Source: DASUPK01 sp963795665
Lineage (GTDB): Bacteria > Actinomycetota > Thermoleophilia > Solirubrobacterales > 70-9
Length of the DNA stretch: 64,000 nucleotides
Direction: 5' to 3'
NCBI GenBank assembly: GCA_963795665.1
Contig: CAWCIP010000002.1
Span: 1 to 64,000, forward strand
In this document: piece by piece, positions 1 through 8,615 of the stretch
Numbering within the stretch: position 1 is the first letter of the stretch
Layout: every line of letters begins with the position of its first letter
Notes under the pieces: generated by a model
What the model saw: only the letters and a program-made list of their open reading frames with translations
The model's database searches: none
Told to the model about the DNA's origin: nothing
Program-made: the position numbers and the translations under genes

Positions 1-34
1 TAACTTAGGCGAGTCTGCTGGGGTAGCCCATCAA

Positions 35-1153
35 GTGACGACCACGGAAGAGTCGCTCAGCTCAGAGGCCCTGGACGTCGTGGGGCAGCTCCTCTTCGAG
101 CTCGACGAGGAGCGGGAGCTCGACGATTTCTACGACCGGATCTGCGAGGCGGTCGTCCGCAAGACCTCGATGGAGCGGGCGGTCCTCTTTCTGTATGACG
201 CGGAACGCAGGCTCGTCTTGCCGGCCGGGAGCCACGGCGTCTATCGCGAGTTCATCGCCCACGGCTACGGCAGCCTGGAGGAGACCCCGATCGCCCAGCG
301 GGCCCTGGCCGAGGACCGGGTCGTCGGAGACAACCGACCTGGCGGCATGACGTCCCGGCGCGCTACAAGAACATGCCGGGCGTGATCAAGCTCACCTGCA
401 CGCCGGTGGCGGCGGCGGGCCGCTGGCTCGGTGTGATCTTTGCCGACCGCGACGGCGAGCCGTTCGCAACTACGATGTCACGAACGCTCGACGATGCACG
501 CCCTCGGCAGAACGGCGGCCCTGGCGAGCCACGTCAGGGAGGTGACCCGCCAGCTGGAGCGGAGCCGCCGCCTCTCGGAGCGCATCGACCTCGCCCGCGA
601 GGTCCACGAGCGGGTGACCCAGCGGCTCTTCGGCGTCTCGATGGCGCTCGGATCGGATCGGCCGCTGGCCGACGACGACCGCGAGCGCTGCGTCGCCGAG
701 ATCGAGGCAGCCCTCGGCGACCTGCGCGAGGCGCTGATCGGCTCCGCCGGCAGCTCGCTGATGGAGCTGCAGGACGGCGGCCTTCGCGCCGAGCTGGAGC
801 GGCTGGGACGGCAGTACAAGATGCTCCCGCTCGTGGTCGATTGGCGGGACGGCGTCGACGTGCCGGAGAAGCTCGAGCCGCTGGCGGTGTCGATCCTGAA
901 CGAGGCGCTTCGCAATGCCGAGAAGCACGCGAATCCCGCCGAGGTGAAGGTGACGATCGACGAGCGCGACGGCGCCTTCGCTCTCGAGGTGCGAAACGAC
1001 GGGCTGCCGCCCGCCGGCGAGGCGGGCGCGCCAGCCGGCTCGCGGATGGGCCTGAGGCTCGCCTCGTACGAGGCGCTGCAGCGAGGGGGAATGCTGGAGT
1101 ACGGACGGGAGGAGGATCGATGGCGGGTGCGCCTGGTGCTGCCGAGCAGCTGA
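35..1153 (+). CDS. GAF-domain sensor histidine kinase (frameshifted)
   Basis: This is the sensor half of a two-component pair, expected to be cytosolic because no membrane segment is visible. A GAF-like N-terminus runs to about residue 150. A HisKA_3 dimerisation segment follows, with AREVHERVTQRLFGVSMAL matching the usual H-box around the phosphorylated His. The HATPase_c domain has the N-box ILNEALRNAEKHAN and a late glycine box GSRMGLRLASYEAL. The reading frame shifts near 335-345 and shifts back near 485-495, while the protein similarity continues through the middle frame (RYKNMPGVIKL, GRWLGVIFADRDGEP). Overall length stays a multiple of three (373 codons). The two compensating indels are probably sequence errors. 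The start is GTG at 35. The 3' end overlaps the response regulator by 34 nt, so the two are co-expressed. Ligand and target genes are unknown. Confidence 0.82.
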
Positions 1154-1776
1154 ACGGCGCCGAGAAGCTCCGTGTGCTCGTCGTCGACGACCACGCCGTC
1201 GTGCAGTGGGGGTTCCGGCTGCTGCTCGGGCGGCAGCCCTGGGTCGCGGATTGCGTGGTCGCCTCGACGACGGAGGAGGCCGTGGAGCTCGCCGGGCGCG
1301 GCCGGCCCGATGTGGCGCTGGTCGACCTCTTCCTCGGCGAGCGCTCCGGCGCCGAGCTCTGCGAGGCGCTGCGGGAGGCTTCGCCGAAGACACGCGTCCT
1401 GCTGATCTCGGGCGCCGGCTGGATCTCGCCCGAGGCGGCCAAGGCGGCCGGCGCAGCCGGCTTCATCTCCAAGGACTGGAGCGCGGACGAGGTCGCGAAC
1501 GCGGTGCGCATGGTGGGCAGGGGAATGACCGTCTACGCGCGCCAGGCGGACGGGCCCGCGACCCCGCTCTCGCCACGCGAGCGCGAGGTCCTCGAGCTGA
1601 TCGGGGCGGGAGCCACCAACCGCGAGATCGCCGAGCGCCTCTTCCTCTCGCCCCACACCATCAAGGACCACACGACCGCGGTCTACCGCAAGCTCGGAGT
1701 GCGGAACCGGGCCGAAGCGACGCGGAAGGCCCAGCAGCTGGGCTTGACTCGCGGCGCGGCACCCTCGGACCTCTGA
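1120..1776 (+). CDS. LuxR/NarL-type response regulator
   Basis: This is a DNA-binding partner of the upstream histidine kinase. The receiver domain (about residues 12-130) shows the acidic pair in VLVVDDH, the phosphoacceptor Asp in VALVDLFLGE and the conserved Lys in GFISKDW. The C-terminal LuxR helix-turn-helix (about residues 150-210) reads LSPREREVLELIGAGATN, then REIAERLFLSPHTIKDH. Length (218 aa) is normal for NarL/FixJ regulators. I chose ATG 1120 because a strong Shine-Dalgarno (GGGAGGAGG) lies 5-13 nt upstream and the receiver begins at once. The start lies inside the kinase gene, giving translational coupling. Its regulon cannot be read from the window. Confidence 0.93.
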   Translation: MAGAPGAAEQLNGAEKLRVLVVDDHAVVQWGFRLLLGRQPWVADCVVASTTEEAVELAGRGRPDVALVDLFLGERSGAELCEALREASPKTRVLLISGAGWISPEAAKAAGAAGFISKDWSADEVANAVRMVGRGMTVYARQADGPATPLSPREREVLELIGAGATNREIAERLFLSPHTIKDHTTAVYRKLGVRNRAEATRKAQQLGLTRGAAPSDL

Positions 1777-1785
1777 ATTCGACGC

Positions 1786-1838
1786 CACCGCTTTGCATGG
1801 AAAGCAGCAGTGTCGTGCGAGATACTGGGCGGGCGATG
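1786..1838 (+). promoter_or_regulatory. SnoaL-type upstream element, copy A
   Basis: A palindrome-like block (CCGCTTT, six bases, GAAAGCAGC; about 1788-1808) is followed by GCGAGATACT (1817-1826). After exactly 9 nt comes ATGTC at 1836. The same block, -10-like box and 9-nt gap occur before the two SnoaL-like genes at 10089 and 10555. The distance from the box to the ATG fits a leaderless transcript. Confidence 0.5.
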
Positions 1839-1916
1839 TCGGAGGAGAGTCTCGAAGTTTTCATCCGCCGGCCTTTCATCGCCGAGCCCGCCAACGCTGA
1901 GACAGCGCCTCTTTGA
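1836..1916 (+). pseudogene. 26-codon SnoaL-type gene remnant or leader peptide
   Basis: A short open frame starts at the ATG of upstream element copy A and reads MSEESLEVF then IRRPFIAEPANAETAPL. The first residues resemble MSQENVEVF, the N-terminus of the SnoaL-like protein at 10555. The rest has no SnoaL character. It ends in TTGA, in which the TGA stop overlaps the TTG start of the following oxidoreductase. It may be a decayed gene start that now acts as a coupled leader, or a true small leader peptide. The N-terminal match, the shared promoter and the overlap are visible; the role is inferred. Confidence 0.45.
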
Positions 1917-2842
1917 TTCGGGCCGCCGGTATCAGCGAGTTCGGCGGTGCTGTCGGGCGGATCGACCTCCCGGATCCGCGCCCCCTCGCGGACGACGAGG
2001 TCCTGATCGAAATCCGGGCCGCGGGCGTCGGCAACTGGGAGGAGTTCGTCCGGACGGGCGAGTGGGACGTCGGCCGCGCCCCTCCGATGGCGCTCGGCGT
2101 CGAGGCCGCCGGGACCATCACGGCGATCGGAGATTCCGTCGAGGACTGGGAGCCGGGCGATGAGGTGCTCAGCCACCCCCTCCCGCTGCGGGATCAGGGA
2201 ACCTGGGCGCCCTTGCTTATCGCCTCGGCGACGGTGCTCGCGCGAAAGCCTGGTGCCCTTTCGTGGGAGGCCGCTGCTGCGTTCCCCGTTCCGGCCCTGA
2301 CCGCCACGCAGGTGATCGACGGAGCCCTGGCGGTGCGCCCTGACGACCTGGTCCTCGTCAATGGCGGGAGTGGGGTGACTGGCACGCTGCTCGTTGGACT
2401 GGCCGCGGCGCGCGGCGCCGAGGTGATCGCGACCGCAGGACCGGCCAGCCATGAGCGCCTGCGCCGGCTGGGAGCGGCCCACATGCTCGACTATCACGAC
2501 CCCGACTGGCCGGGGCAGGCGCGCGCCATTGGCGGCGGCTTGGGCGTGACCGCCGTCGCGAACGCGGTGCCTAACGGCTCGGCCGACGCGATCGGCGCCG
2601 TGCGCGACGGCGGTCACCTTGCGACGATCACCCAGGATCCACCGGACCAGCAGCGAGGGATCGAGATCTCGTCGGTGATCGTGCAGCCCGACGGCCGCGG
2701 TCTCGGCGAGCTCGCCGAGCTGCTCGCGGCCGGGAAGCTCGAGGTCTCGGTCGCGGCGACGTTCCCGCTCGAGGAAGCCGCCGCGGCCTTCGCGGCAGCG
2801 ACCGGGGGCGGCGCCGGCGGAGCGGTCGTGCTTCGCCCCTGA
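1913..2842 (+). CDS. Zinc-free quinone oxidoreductase / MDR-type NAD(P) alcohol dehydrogenase
   Basis: This is a medium-chain dehydrogenase/reductase (309 aa). The GroES-like N-terminal half holds PDPRPLADDEVLIEIRAAGV and GVEAAGTITAIGDSV. The Rossmann half has the nucleotide-binding run LVNGGSGVTGTLLVGLAAA near residue 145. Structural and catalytic zinc ligands are not evident, which fits the zinc-independent quinone-reductase branch. Substrate is unknown. The start is TTG 1913, which overlaps the TGA of the upstream 26-codon frame (TTGA), so translation is probably coupled. The gene is followed by a 149-nt gap before the fatty-acid operon and may be transcribed separately from it. Confidence 0.85.
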   Translation: MIRAAGISEFGGAVGRIDLPDPRPLADDEVLIEIRAAGVGNWEEFVRTGEWDVGRAPPMALGVEAAGTITAIGDSVEDWEPGDEVLSHPLPLRDQGTWAPLLIASATVLARKPGALSWEAAAAFPVPALTATQVIDGALAVRPDDLVLVNGGSGVTGTLLVGLAAARGAEVIATAGPASHERLRRLGAAHMLDYHDPDWPGQARAIGGGLGVTAVANAVPNGSADAIGAVRDGGHLATITQDPPDQQRGIEISSVIVQPDGRGLGELAELLAAGKLEVSVAATFPLEEAAAAFAAATGGGAGGAVVLRP

Positions 2843-2923
2843 CGGGGGCGAGGATCTAGCGCGACGGCCCGCCGGGGGTGGGCCGGCTGCGTTCCACTTG
2901 ATCCCCCGGCCGTCCCCCAGAAC

Positions 2924-2939
2924 CCCCCCGAACGGGGGG
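2924..2939. promoter_or_regulatory. Six-C/six-G hairpin upstream of the fatty-acid operon
   Basis: CCCCCC-GAAC-GGGGGG can form a very stable stem with a 4-nt loop. It lies 52 nt upstream of fabD. No T-run follows, so it is not a classical terminator. It could act as a transcription pause, a terminator for the preceding gene, or an operator. An additional GGCCC/GGGCC inverted repeat lies in the same 149-nt gap, which is otherwise featureless apart from a weak TTCACG-17-TAGTGA promoter candidate at 2956-2984. Confidence 0.4.
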
Positions 2940-2991
2940 CATGGCCGCAAATTCCTTCACGCATCCAGGCCTCGTGGTTAGTGATTAGGGC

Positions 2992-3858
2992 ATGGACGCC
3001 AATTCAGCTTCAGCGATCCTGTTTCCGGGTCAGGGGGTCGGTGATCCGTCAAGCCGTGAGGCAGTCGCGGATCTCCGCCCGGACCTCCTTCGCCTCGCCA
3101 CCGAGCTAGTCGGCGAGGACCCCTTCGAGCGCATGTCCGAGGGGACGGCCTACGCTCAGCCAGCCGTCTACTGCGCCTCGATCGCGGGCTATGAGCAGCT
3201 CGGCAGGCCGCCGGCGGAGTACTTCGCCGGGCACTCGCTCGGCGAGATCGGCGCACTCGCGTCGGCCGGCGCGATCGACGACGCCGACGGGCTGCGGATC
3301 GTGGTGGCGCGCGGCCGGGTCATGGACGATGCGGCCCGCGCCGGCGAGCCCGGCGCCATGCTCGCCGTCGGGTCCAACCGAGACGGTGCCGGGTCGCTTG
3401 CCTCCGAGTACGGCCTGACGCTGGCCAACGAGAACTCTCCGCAGCAGTTCGTACTCTCGGGGCCGCTCGCCGCGATCGAGGCCGCCGAGGCCGCCGCAAG
3501 GGATTCGGGGATCCGCGCCAAGAAGCTCGCGGTCGCCGGCGCGTTCCACACCGCGTCGATGTCCGCCGGGGTGGACCCCTTCCGCGCCGAGCTCGACGAG
3601 ATCGAGTTCCGCAGTCCCAGCGCCCCCGTCGTCTGCTCGACCACCGCCGACTTCTTCCCCGACGACGCACGGGACTCCCTGGCCGCCTCGCTGGTCAGCC
3701 CGATCCGCTGGACGGCCGTGCTGTCCAAGCTCAGGCAGCTCGGCGTGACCCGGTACCTGGACGTCGGGCCCGGAAAGGTGCTCGCCGGGCTCGTCCGCCG
3801 GACGATCGACGGTGCCGAGGTGGAGACCCTGGCGAGCCGGGAGTCGGCCCTTGCCTGA
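2992..3858 (+). CDS. fabD: Malonyl-CoA:ACP transacylase FabD
   Basis: FabD loads malonyl groups from CoA onto ACP for fatty-acid elongation in the cytosol. The 288-aa length is typical. The N-terminal FPGQG loop (residues 11-15), the nucleophile Ser82 in GHSLGE, and His186 in GAFHT form the expected active site. A late DVGPGKVL segment is also family-like. The start is ATG 2992. The gene opens an operon in which every following gene overlaps or nearly overlaps its neighbour. The 3' end contains the likely TTG start of fabH. Confidence 0.95.
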   Translation: MDANSASAILFPGQGVGDPSSREAVADLRPDLLRLATELVGEDPFERMSEGTAYAQPAVYCASIAGYEQLGRPPAEYFAGHSLGEIGALASAGAIDDADGLRIVVARGRVMDDAARAGEPGAMLAVGSNRDGAGSLASEYGLTLANENSPQQFVLSGPLAAIEAAEAAARDSGIRAKKLAVAGAFHTASMSAGVDPFRAELDEIEFRSPSAPVVCSTTADFFPDDARDSLAASLVSPIRWTAVLSKLRQLGVTRYLDVGPGKVLAGLVRRTIDGAEVETLASRESALA

Positions 3859-4897
3859 GCTCTCGCCCGGACAGCAGTGGGAGGTTGATTCCTCGCTGGT
3901 CGACCCCGACGGGCTGGTCGCGCGGGCGACGGGCGCGGTGGACGCCAAGCGGACCTCAGGCCCAGGGGTGGCGGCGGTGGCGGCCGCGTTGCCCGAGCGC
4001 GTCGTCGAGAACGACGAGATCGCCCAGCCGTTGGGTGTCGATTCGGAGTGGATCTCCTCGCGGACGGGAATCCACCGCCGTCGCCGCGTCAACGGCGAGA
4101 CCCTGGTCGACCTCGCCGCCGAGGCGGGGTCGAGCGCTCTCGCGCTCGCCGGCCTCGAACCCACCGATCTCGATCTCGTCCTGGTCGCGACCTTCACGCC
4201 GGACCAGCTGCAGCCCCACGCCGCACCGCTGGTGGCCGCCCGGCTCGGGGCCGGTTCGGCAGGGGCGATCGACGTCGGCGCGGCTTGCACCGGCTTTCTC
4301 TCGGCTCTCTCCCTGGCGACGGCGCAGCTGGAATCAGGACGGGCTCGGGCCGTGCTCGTCGTGGGCGCCGAGGTGCTCAGCCGGGTCATCGACTACGCCG
4401 ACCGGCGAACCGCGGGCCTGTTCGGCGATGGCGCCGGGGCCGCCGTGCTCACCCTGGGCGGCCCCGGCATGATCGGGCCGATCGCGTTGCATTCGGACGG
4501 CAAGCGCGCCGAGCTGATCCAGGCGACCAACGAGGAGCGGCTGGTCCGGATGGACGGGCGCGCGACTTTCCGGGCGGCGGTCGCGGCGATGGGCGACACG
4601 ACCCAGCAGGTCGTCTCAGACGCGGGGCTCGCACTCGAGGAGATCGACCTCTTCGTCTACCACCAGGCCAACTCGCGGATCATCTCCGCGGTCGGCGAGC
4701 GCCTCGATCTTCCTGCGGACCGGGTGATCGACTGCCTCCGCGAGTACGGCAACACCTCGGCGGCCAGCATCCCGATAGCGCTCTCCGAGGCCGCCTCGAC
4801 CGGTCTGCTGCGGAAGGGCTCGCGAGTGCTGCTCTCGGCCTTCGGCGCCGGGCTCACCTGGGGCGCCGGGATCCTCGAGTGGGAGGGCGCCGCGTGA
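3851..4897 (+). CDS. fabH: 3-oxoacyl-ACP synthase III FabH
   Basis: FabH condenses acetyl-CoA or branched acyl-CoA primers with malonyl-ACP to start fatty-acid synthesis. The catalytic triad is visible as Cys146 in GAACTGF, His271 in VYHQANS and Asn301 in EYGNTSA (numbered from TTG 3851). TTG 3851 overlaps the fabD stop and matches the operon's overlapping style. It leaves about 35 residues before the first recognisable FabH segment, slightly long, so the in-frame GTG at 3938 is an alternative. The end overlaps fabG as GTGA. Confidence 0.93.
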   Translation: MPELSPGQQWEVDSSLVDPDGLVARATGAVDAKRTSGPGVAAVAAALPERVVENDEIAQPLGVDSEWISSRTGIHRRRRVNGETLVDLAAEAGSSALALAGLEPTDLDLVLVATFTPDQLQPHAAPLVAARLGAGSAGAIDVGAACTGFLSALSLATAQLESGRARAVLVVGAEVLSRVIDYADRRTAGLFGDGAGAAVLTLGGPGMIGPIALHSDGKRAELIQATNEERLVRMDGRATFRAAVAAMGDTTQQVVSDAGLALEEIDLFVYHQANSRIISAVGERLDLPADRVIDCLREYGNTSAASIPIALSEAASTGLLRKGSRVLLSAFGAGLTWGAGILEWEGAA

Positions 4898-5691
4898 CCA
4901 CCGAGACGGCCACGAAGCCTGAAGGCATCGCCGCGAAGCGAGACCTTGGCTGCGCCCTGGTCACCGGCGCCTCGCGCGGCATCGGCGCGGCCACGGCGAG
5001 GGCCCTGGCCGAGGACGGCTGGTCCGTCGGCATCAACTACAGCCGCGACCGCGACGGCGCGGAGGGCATCGCCGCCGAGGTCGAGGACGCGGGCGGGACC
5101 GCGCTCCCGGTCGGCGCCGACGTCGCCGATCCCAACGCCGCCGATCTGATGATCTCGGAGGTCGCCGACCGGCTCGGACCGGTGCTCGTGCTGGTCAACA
5201 ACGCCGGCATGACCGCGGACAACCTCTCGATGCGGCTCAGCGACGAGGACTGGAGCCGGGTCCTCGACGTCAATCTGACCGCCGCCTTCAGGCTCACCCG
5301 CGCCGCGATCGGGCCGATGATGCGCCAGCGCTTCGGCCGGGTGATCAACGTCTCGTCGGTCGTCGGCCTGCGGGCCAACGCAGGCCAGGCCAACTACGCG
5401 GCCTCCAAGGCGGGACTGATCGCCTTCACCCGGACGGTGGCGGTCGAGGTCGCTCGCCGGGGCGTGACCGTGAACGCCGTCGCTCCTGGGCTGATCGAGA
5501 CCGAGCTGACCCGCGACATCACCTCCAACGGCTCCGACTCCGACGGATCGACCGGATTGCTCGACGCGATTCCCGCGAAGCGGGCCGGGTCCCCGGAGGA
5601 CGTCGCTGCCTGCATCCGCTTCCTGGCCTCGGAGGAGGCCTCCTACGTGACCGGTGCCGTTCTGCCGGTCGACGGCGGCATGTCCGCCTGA
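4894..5691 (+). CDS. fabG: 3-oxoacyl-ACP reductase FabG
   Basis: FabG is an NADPH-dependent short-chain dehydrogenase that reduces 3-oxoacyl-ACP. The glycine motif TGASRGIG lies at about residues 24-31 and NNAG near 102. The catalytic Ser155, Tyr168 and Lys172 lie in NVSSVVG and NYAASKAG. PVDGGMSA closes the protein as usual for FabG. Length is 265 aa, with about 18 extra N-terminal residues. GTG 4894 overlaps the fabH stop by 4 nt. The gene is followed after 23 nt by acpP, which has its own ribosome site. Confidence 0.95.
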   Translation: MTTETATKPEGIAAKRDLGCALVTGASRGIGAATARALAEDGWSVGINYSRDRDGAEGIAAEVEDAGGTALPVGADVADPNAADLMISEVADRLGPVLVLVNNAGMTADNLSMRLSDEDWSRVLDVNLTAAFRLTRAAIGPMMRQRFGRVINVSSVVGLRANAGQANYAASKAGLIAFTRTVAVEVARRGVTVNAVAPGLIETELTRDITSNGSDSDGSTGLLDAIPAKRAGSPEDVAACIRFLASEEASYVTGAVLPVDGGMSA

Positions 5692-5714
5692 TCAACCAAC
5701 AAGAAAGGGGACGC

Positions 5715-5960
5715 ATGACAACCGCAACCAAGGACCAGGTGACCGAGAGGGTGATCTCGGCGCTCGTCGAGTTCGGCGAGGAGCCGGAGAACGTCAAGCC
5801 CGACTCGCGCTTCGAGGACCTGGACATCGACTCGCTCGATCTCGTCGAGCTCGCCCAGGTGATCGAGGACGAGTACAAGATCGAGGTCACCGACGCCGAC
5901 ATGGACAAGATCGCGACGGTCCAGGACGTCGTCGACTTCGTCGCCGCGCGCCAGCAGTGA
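5715..5960 (+). CDS. acpP: Acyl carrier protein
   Basis: This is an 81-aa acidic carrier protein with the phosphopantetheine attachment Ser in DIDSLDLVEL. It carries growing acyl chains between the enzymes encoded around it. A clear Shine-Dalgarno (AAGAAAGGGGA) precedes ATG 5715. It is the only operon member preceded by a real gap (23 nt), which fits the high expression expected for ACP. Its stop overlaps the GTG start of fabF. Confidence 0.95.
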   Translation: MTTATKDQVTERVISALVEFGEEPENVKPDSRFEDLDIDSLDLVELAQVIEDEYKIEVTDADMDKIATVQDVVDFVAARQQ

Positions 5961-7156
5961 CACGCCGAGTCGCGATCACCGGGATCGGCGCCGTCACGCC
6001 GCTCGGCGTCGGCGCGCCGGCCCTGCACGAGCGCTGGGCGGCCGGCGAGTCGGGGATCGAGGACGGCCTCGCGCGCTGCGACGAGTTCGAGCCGACCGAT
6101 CACCTGACCCGTCGCCAGGTGCGCCGCACGGACCGCTTCACCCAGCTCGCCCTGGTCGCGGGGGTCGAGGCGATCTCGGGCGCCGGCCTGGACGAGGCGC
6201 CCTACGACCGAGCCGAGGTCGGCTGCGTGATGGGGACCGGGATCGGCGGCATCTCCACGATCGAGTCCGAGCACACGATCCTGCAGCAGGATGGCCAGGG
6301 CAAGGTCTCCCCTCACTGCGTGCCCCAGATGATGGCCAACTCGGCCGCGGGCGCCCTGGCGATAGAGCATGAGCTGCGCGGGCAGTGCTTCGGGACCGTC
6401 TCCGCATGCGCCGCGGGCGCACACGCCGTCGGGACCGCGGCCCGCATGGTCGCCTACGGCGACGCCGTCGCCTGCGTGGCCGGCGGCGCCGAATCCGCGA
6501 TCACTCCCCTGGCGACGGCGGCCTTCGCCGAGATGGGCGCCACCTCGGAGTCGGGCATCTCGCGGCCGTTCGATCGCCGCCGCGACGGATTCGTGATGGG
6601 CGAGGGGGCCGGGGTGATGATCCTCGAGGACGCCGAGACCGCCGAGCTGCGCGGTGCGCCGATCCTCGGATACCTGACCGGCTACGGCGCGACCGCCGAC
6701 GCGCACCACATGACGGCTCCGGAGCCGAGCGGCGACGGCGCCGCGCGCGCGATCCGCAAGGCACTGGCCGACGCGGAGATCGAGCCGGGCCAGCTCGCCT
6801 ACGTCAACGCGCACGGAACCTCAACCCCGCTCAACGACCGCTCCGAGACCGAGGCCCTGAAGTCGGCGCTCGGCGAGCAGGCGATGCGAATTCCGACCTC
6901 GTCGACCAAGTCGGCGATCGGCCATCTGCTCGGCGCCGCGGGGGCCGTCGAGGCGGTGGAGACACTGCAGGCGCTCCGGGCGAAGCAGGCGCCCCCCACC
7001 CTCAACTACGAGGAGCCCGATGAGGGGCTCGACCTCGACTACGTCCCTGACGGGGCGAGGGAGCTGCCCCTGAACGGGCACCCGGCCATCGGGATCAGCA
7101 ACTCCTTCGGCTTCGGCGGGCACAACGCCGTCCTCTGCATCGAGGCGGCGGCGTGA
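5957..7156 (+). CDS. fabF: 3-oxoacyl-ACP synthase II FabF
   Basis: FabF elongates acyl-ACP with malonyl-ACP. The Cys-His-His triad is present: Cys151 in VSACAAGAH, His286 in NAHGTST and His323 in SAIGHLLGA, with Lys318 just before. NSFGFGGHN closes the C-terminus. The length, 399 aa, is slightly short for the family. GTG 5957 overlaps the acpP stop as GTGA. The reading frame extends further upstream, but the family's N-terminus (VAITGIGAVTPLG) begins directly after this GTG. The end overlaps the next gene in the same GTGA manner. Confidence 0.95.
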   Translation: MTRRVAITGIGAVTPLGVGAPALHERWAAGESGIEDGLARCDEFEPTDHLTRRQVRRTDRFTQLALVAGVEAISGAGLDEAPYDRAEVGCVMGTGIGGISTIESEHTILQQDGQGKVSPHCVPQMMANSAAGALAIEHELRGQCFGTVSACAAGAHAVGTAARMVAYGDAVACVAGGAESAITPLATAAFAEMGATSESGISRPFDRRRDGFVMGEGAGVMILEDAETAELRGAPILGYLTGYGATADAHHMTAPEPSGDGAARAIRKALADAEIEPGQLAYVNAHGTSTPLNDRSETEALKSALGEQAMRIPTSSTKSAIGHLLGAAGAVEAVETLQALRAKQAPPTLNYEEPDEGLDLDYVPDGARELPLNGHPAIGISNSFGFGGHNAVLCIEAAA

Positions 7157-8615
7157 AGCCTGCCCTCGCCGCCCCCTCTCGGGCCTTCGACCGGCCCCCG
7201 AGGCCGAAGAGCCGACCCGGCTGACGCCGCTCGAGCGGCTCGAGGCGCTCTGCGACCCGGGCTCGCTCGAGCTGGTCCGGACGCGGATCGCGTCCCGGTC
7301 GGCGCGGTCGGCTCCCGGCGACGGCGTCGTCGCCGGCGCCGGGAGCGTCGGCGGAAGGCCGGTCTACTGCTATGCGCAGGACCAGAGCTTCGCCGGCGGA
7401 TCGCTCGGCACCGCGCAGGCCGAGACGATCGTGCGCGTGCTCGATCTGGCCGGGCGGGCGGGGGCCCCGGTGGTCGGCTTCATCGCCTCCGGCGGCGCCC
7501 GCATCGACGAAGGCGCCGAGGCGCTCGGCGGATACGGCGCGATCTTCCGGCATCACGTCGCCCTCTCGGGCCGGGTCCCTCAGATCAGCGTGATCACCGG
7601 GACCTCGGCCGGCGGCGGCGCCTATTCCCCCGCCCTCACGGACTTCGTGGTGATGACCGAGGAGGCCCGGCTCTTCCTGACCGGCCCTGGCGTGGTCGAG
7701 GAGGTGATGGGGGAGACGGTGACGATGGAGGAGCTGGGCGGCGCCCGGGTTCACTCCCGAAACGGCGTCTGCGACCTGGTCGCACCGGACGACCGCGCTG
7801 CGGCGGAGCTCGTCCGCGAGCTGCTCGGCCACCTGCCCCAGAGCTCCGAGGAGCCGCCAGACCCGGTCCTTCCGCAGGAGCCCCTCGGCAGGGATCCGGG
7901 CGCCGCGGTCCCGGCCGATCCCCGCAAGGTGTACGACGTCCGCTCGGTGATCCGCTGCATCGGAGACTCGAGCTCGATGCTCGAGCTCTCGCCGCGCTGG
8001 GCCCGCAACATGGTCACGGCGCTGATCCGCCTGAATGGGCACCCGGTCGGCGTGGTCGCCAACCAGCCGCACCATCTCGGCGGCGCGATCGACTCGGCCG
8101 CCTCCGAGAAGGCGGCGGGATTCATCCGGCGCTGCGAGGCCTTCGGGTTGCCCCTGGTCGTGTTCGTCGACACCCCCGGGTTCCTGCCGGGGACGAAGCA
8201 GGAGGGGATCGGAGTGATCCGCCATGGCGCCGGGCTCCTGCACGCCTTCTCGGCTGCCAGGGTCCCGAAGGTCACGGTCGTGATGCGCAAGGCGTACGGA
8301 GGCGGGTTCATCACGATGAACTCGCGCCAGCTGGGCGCCGACCTGGTGCTGGCCTGGCCCAGCGCCGAGATCGGCGTGCTCGGCGCCCGCCAGGCGGTGG
8401 GGATCATCCACCGGCGGGCGATCGAGGGATCGGCCGACCCCGAAGCCGAGCACGCGCGCCTTGCCGAGGAGTACGCGGAGGGGCATCTGAGAGCGGAGGT
8501 CGCCGCCGGCGCCGGGGACGTCGACGAGGTGATCGAGCCGGCCGAGACGAGGGAGCGACTGATCTGGGCGCTCTCGGCGCTCGGCGGAGCCAACGGACGA
8601 AGGAGGACGGCATGA
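7153..8615 (+). CDS. Acyl-CoA carboxylase carboxyltransferase (AccD-type), one apparent base deletion
   Basis: This is the biotin-dependent carboxyltransferase subunit (CT beta plus CT alpha halves in one chain) that makes malonyl-CoA or a related extender. Visible motifs include the SAGGGAYSPALTDF region, a second half with VFVDTPGFLPGTKQE, and the RKAYGGGF oxyanion segment. The natural GTG start at 7153 overlaps fabF, but its frame ends quickly. The conserved N-terminal CT sequence (LTPLERLEALCDPGS and SFAGGSLGTAQAE) lies in another frame from about 7200. Adding one base to the C-run at 7195-7199 joins the two and gives 487 aa. A single-base deletion, probably a sequencing error, is the simplest reading. 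Without it, the open frame has a canonical start only at GTG 7431, which would lose the N-terminus. Confidence 0.87.

Noticed and set aside
470..1788. Several long open frames on the minus strand opposite the kinase/regulator
   Set aside because: They are Arg/Ala/Ser/Pro-rich, have no domain motif, and mirror the codon periodicity of the real plus-strand genes; typical high-GC shadows.
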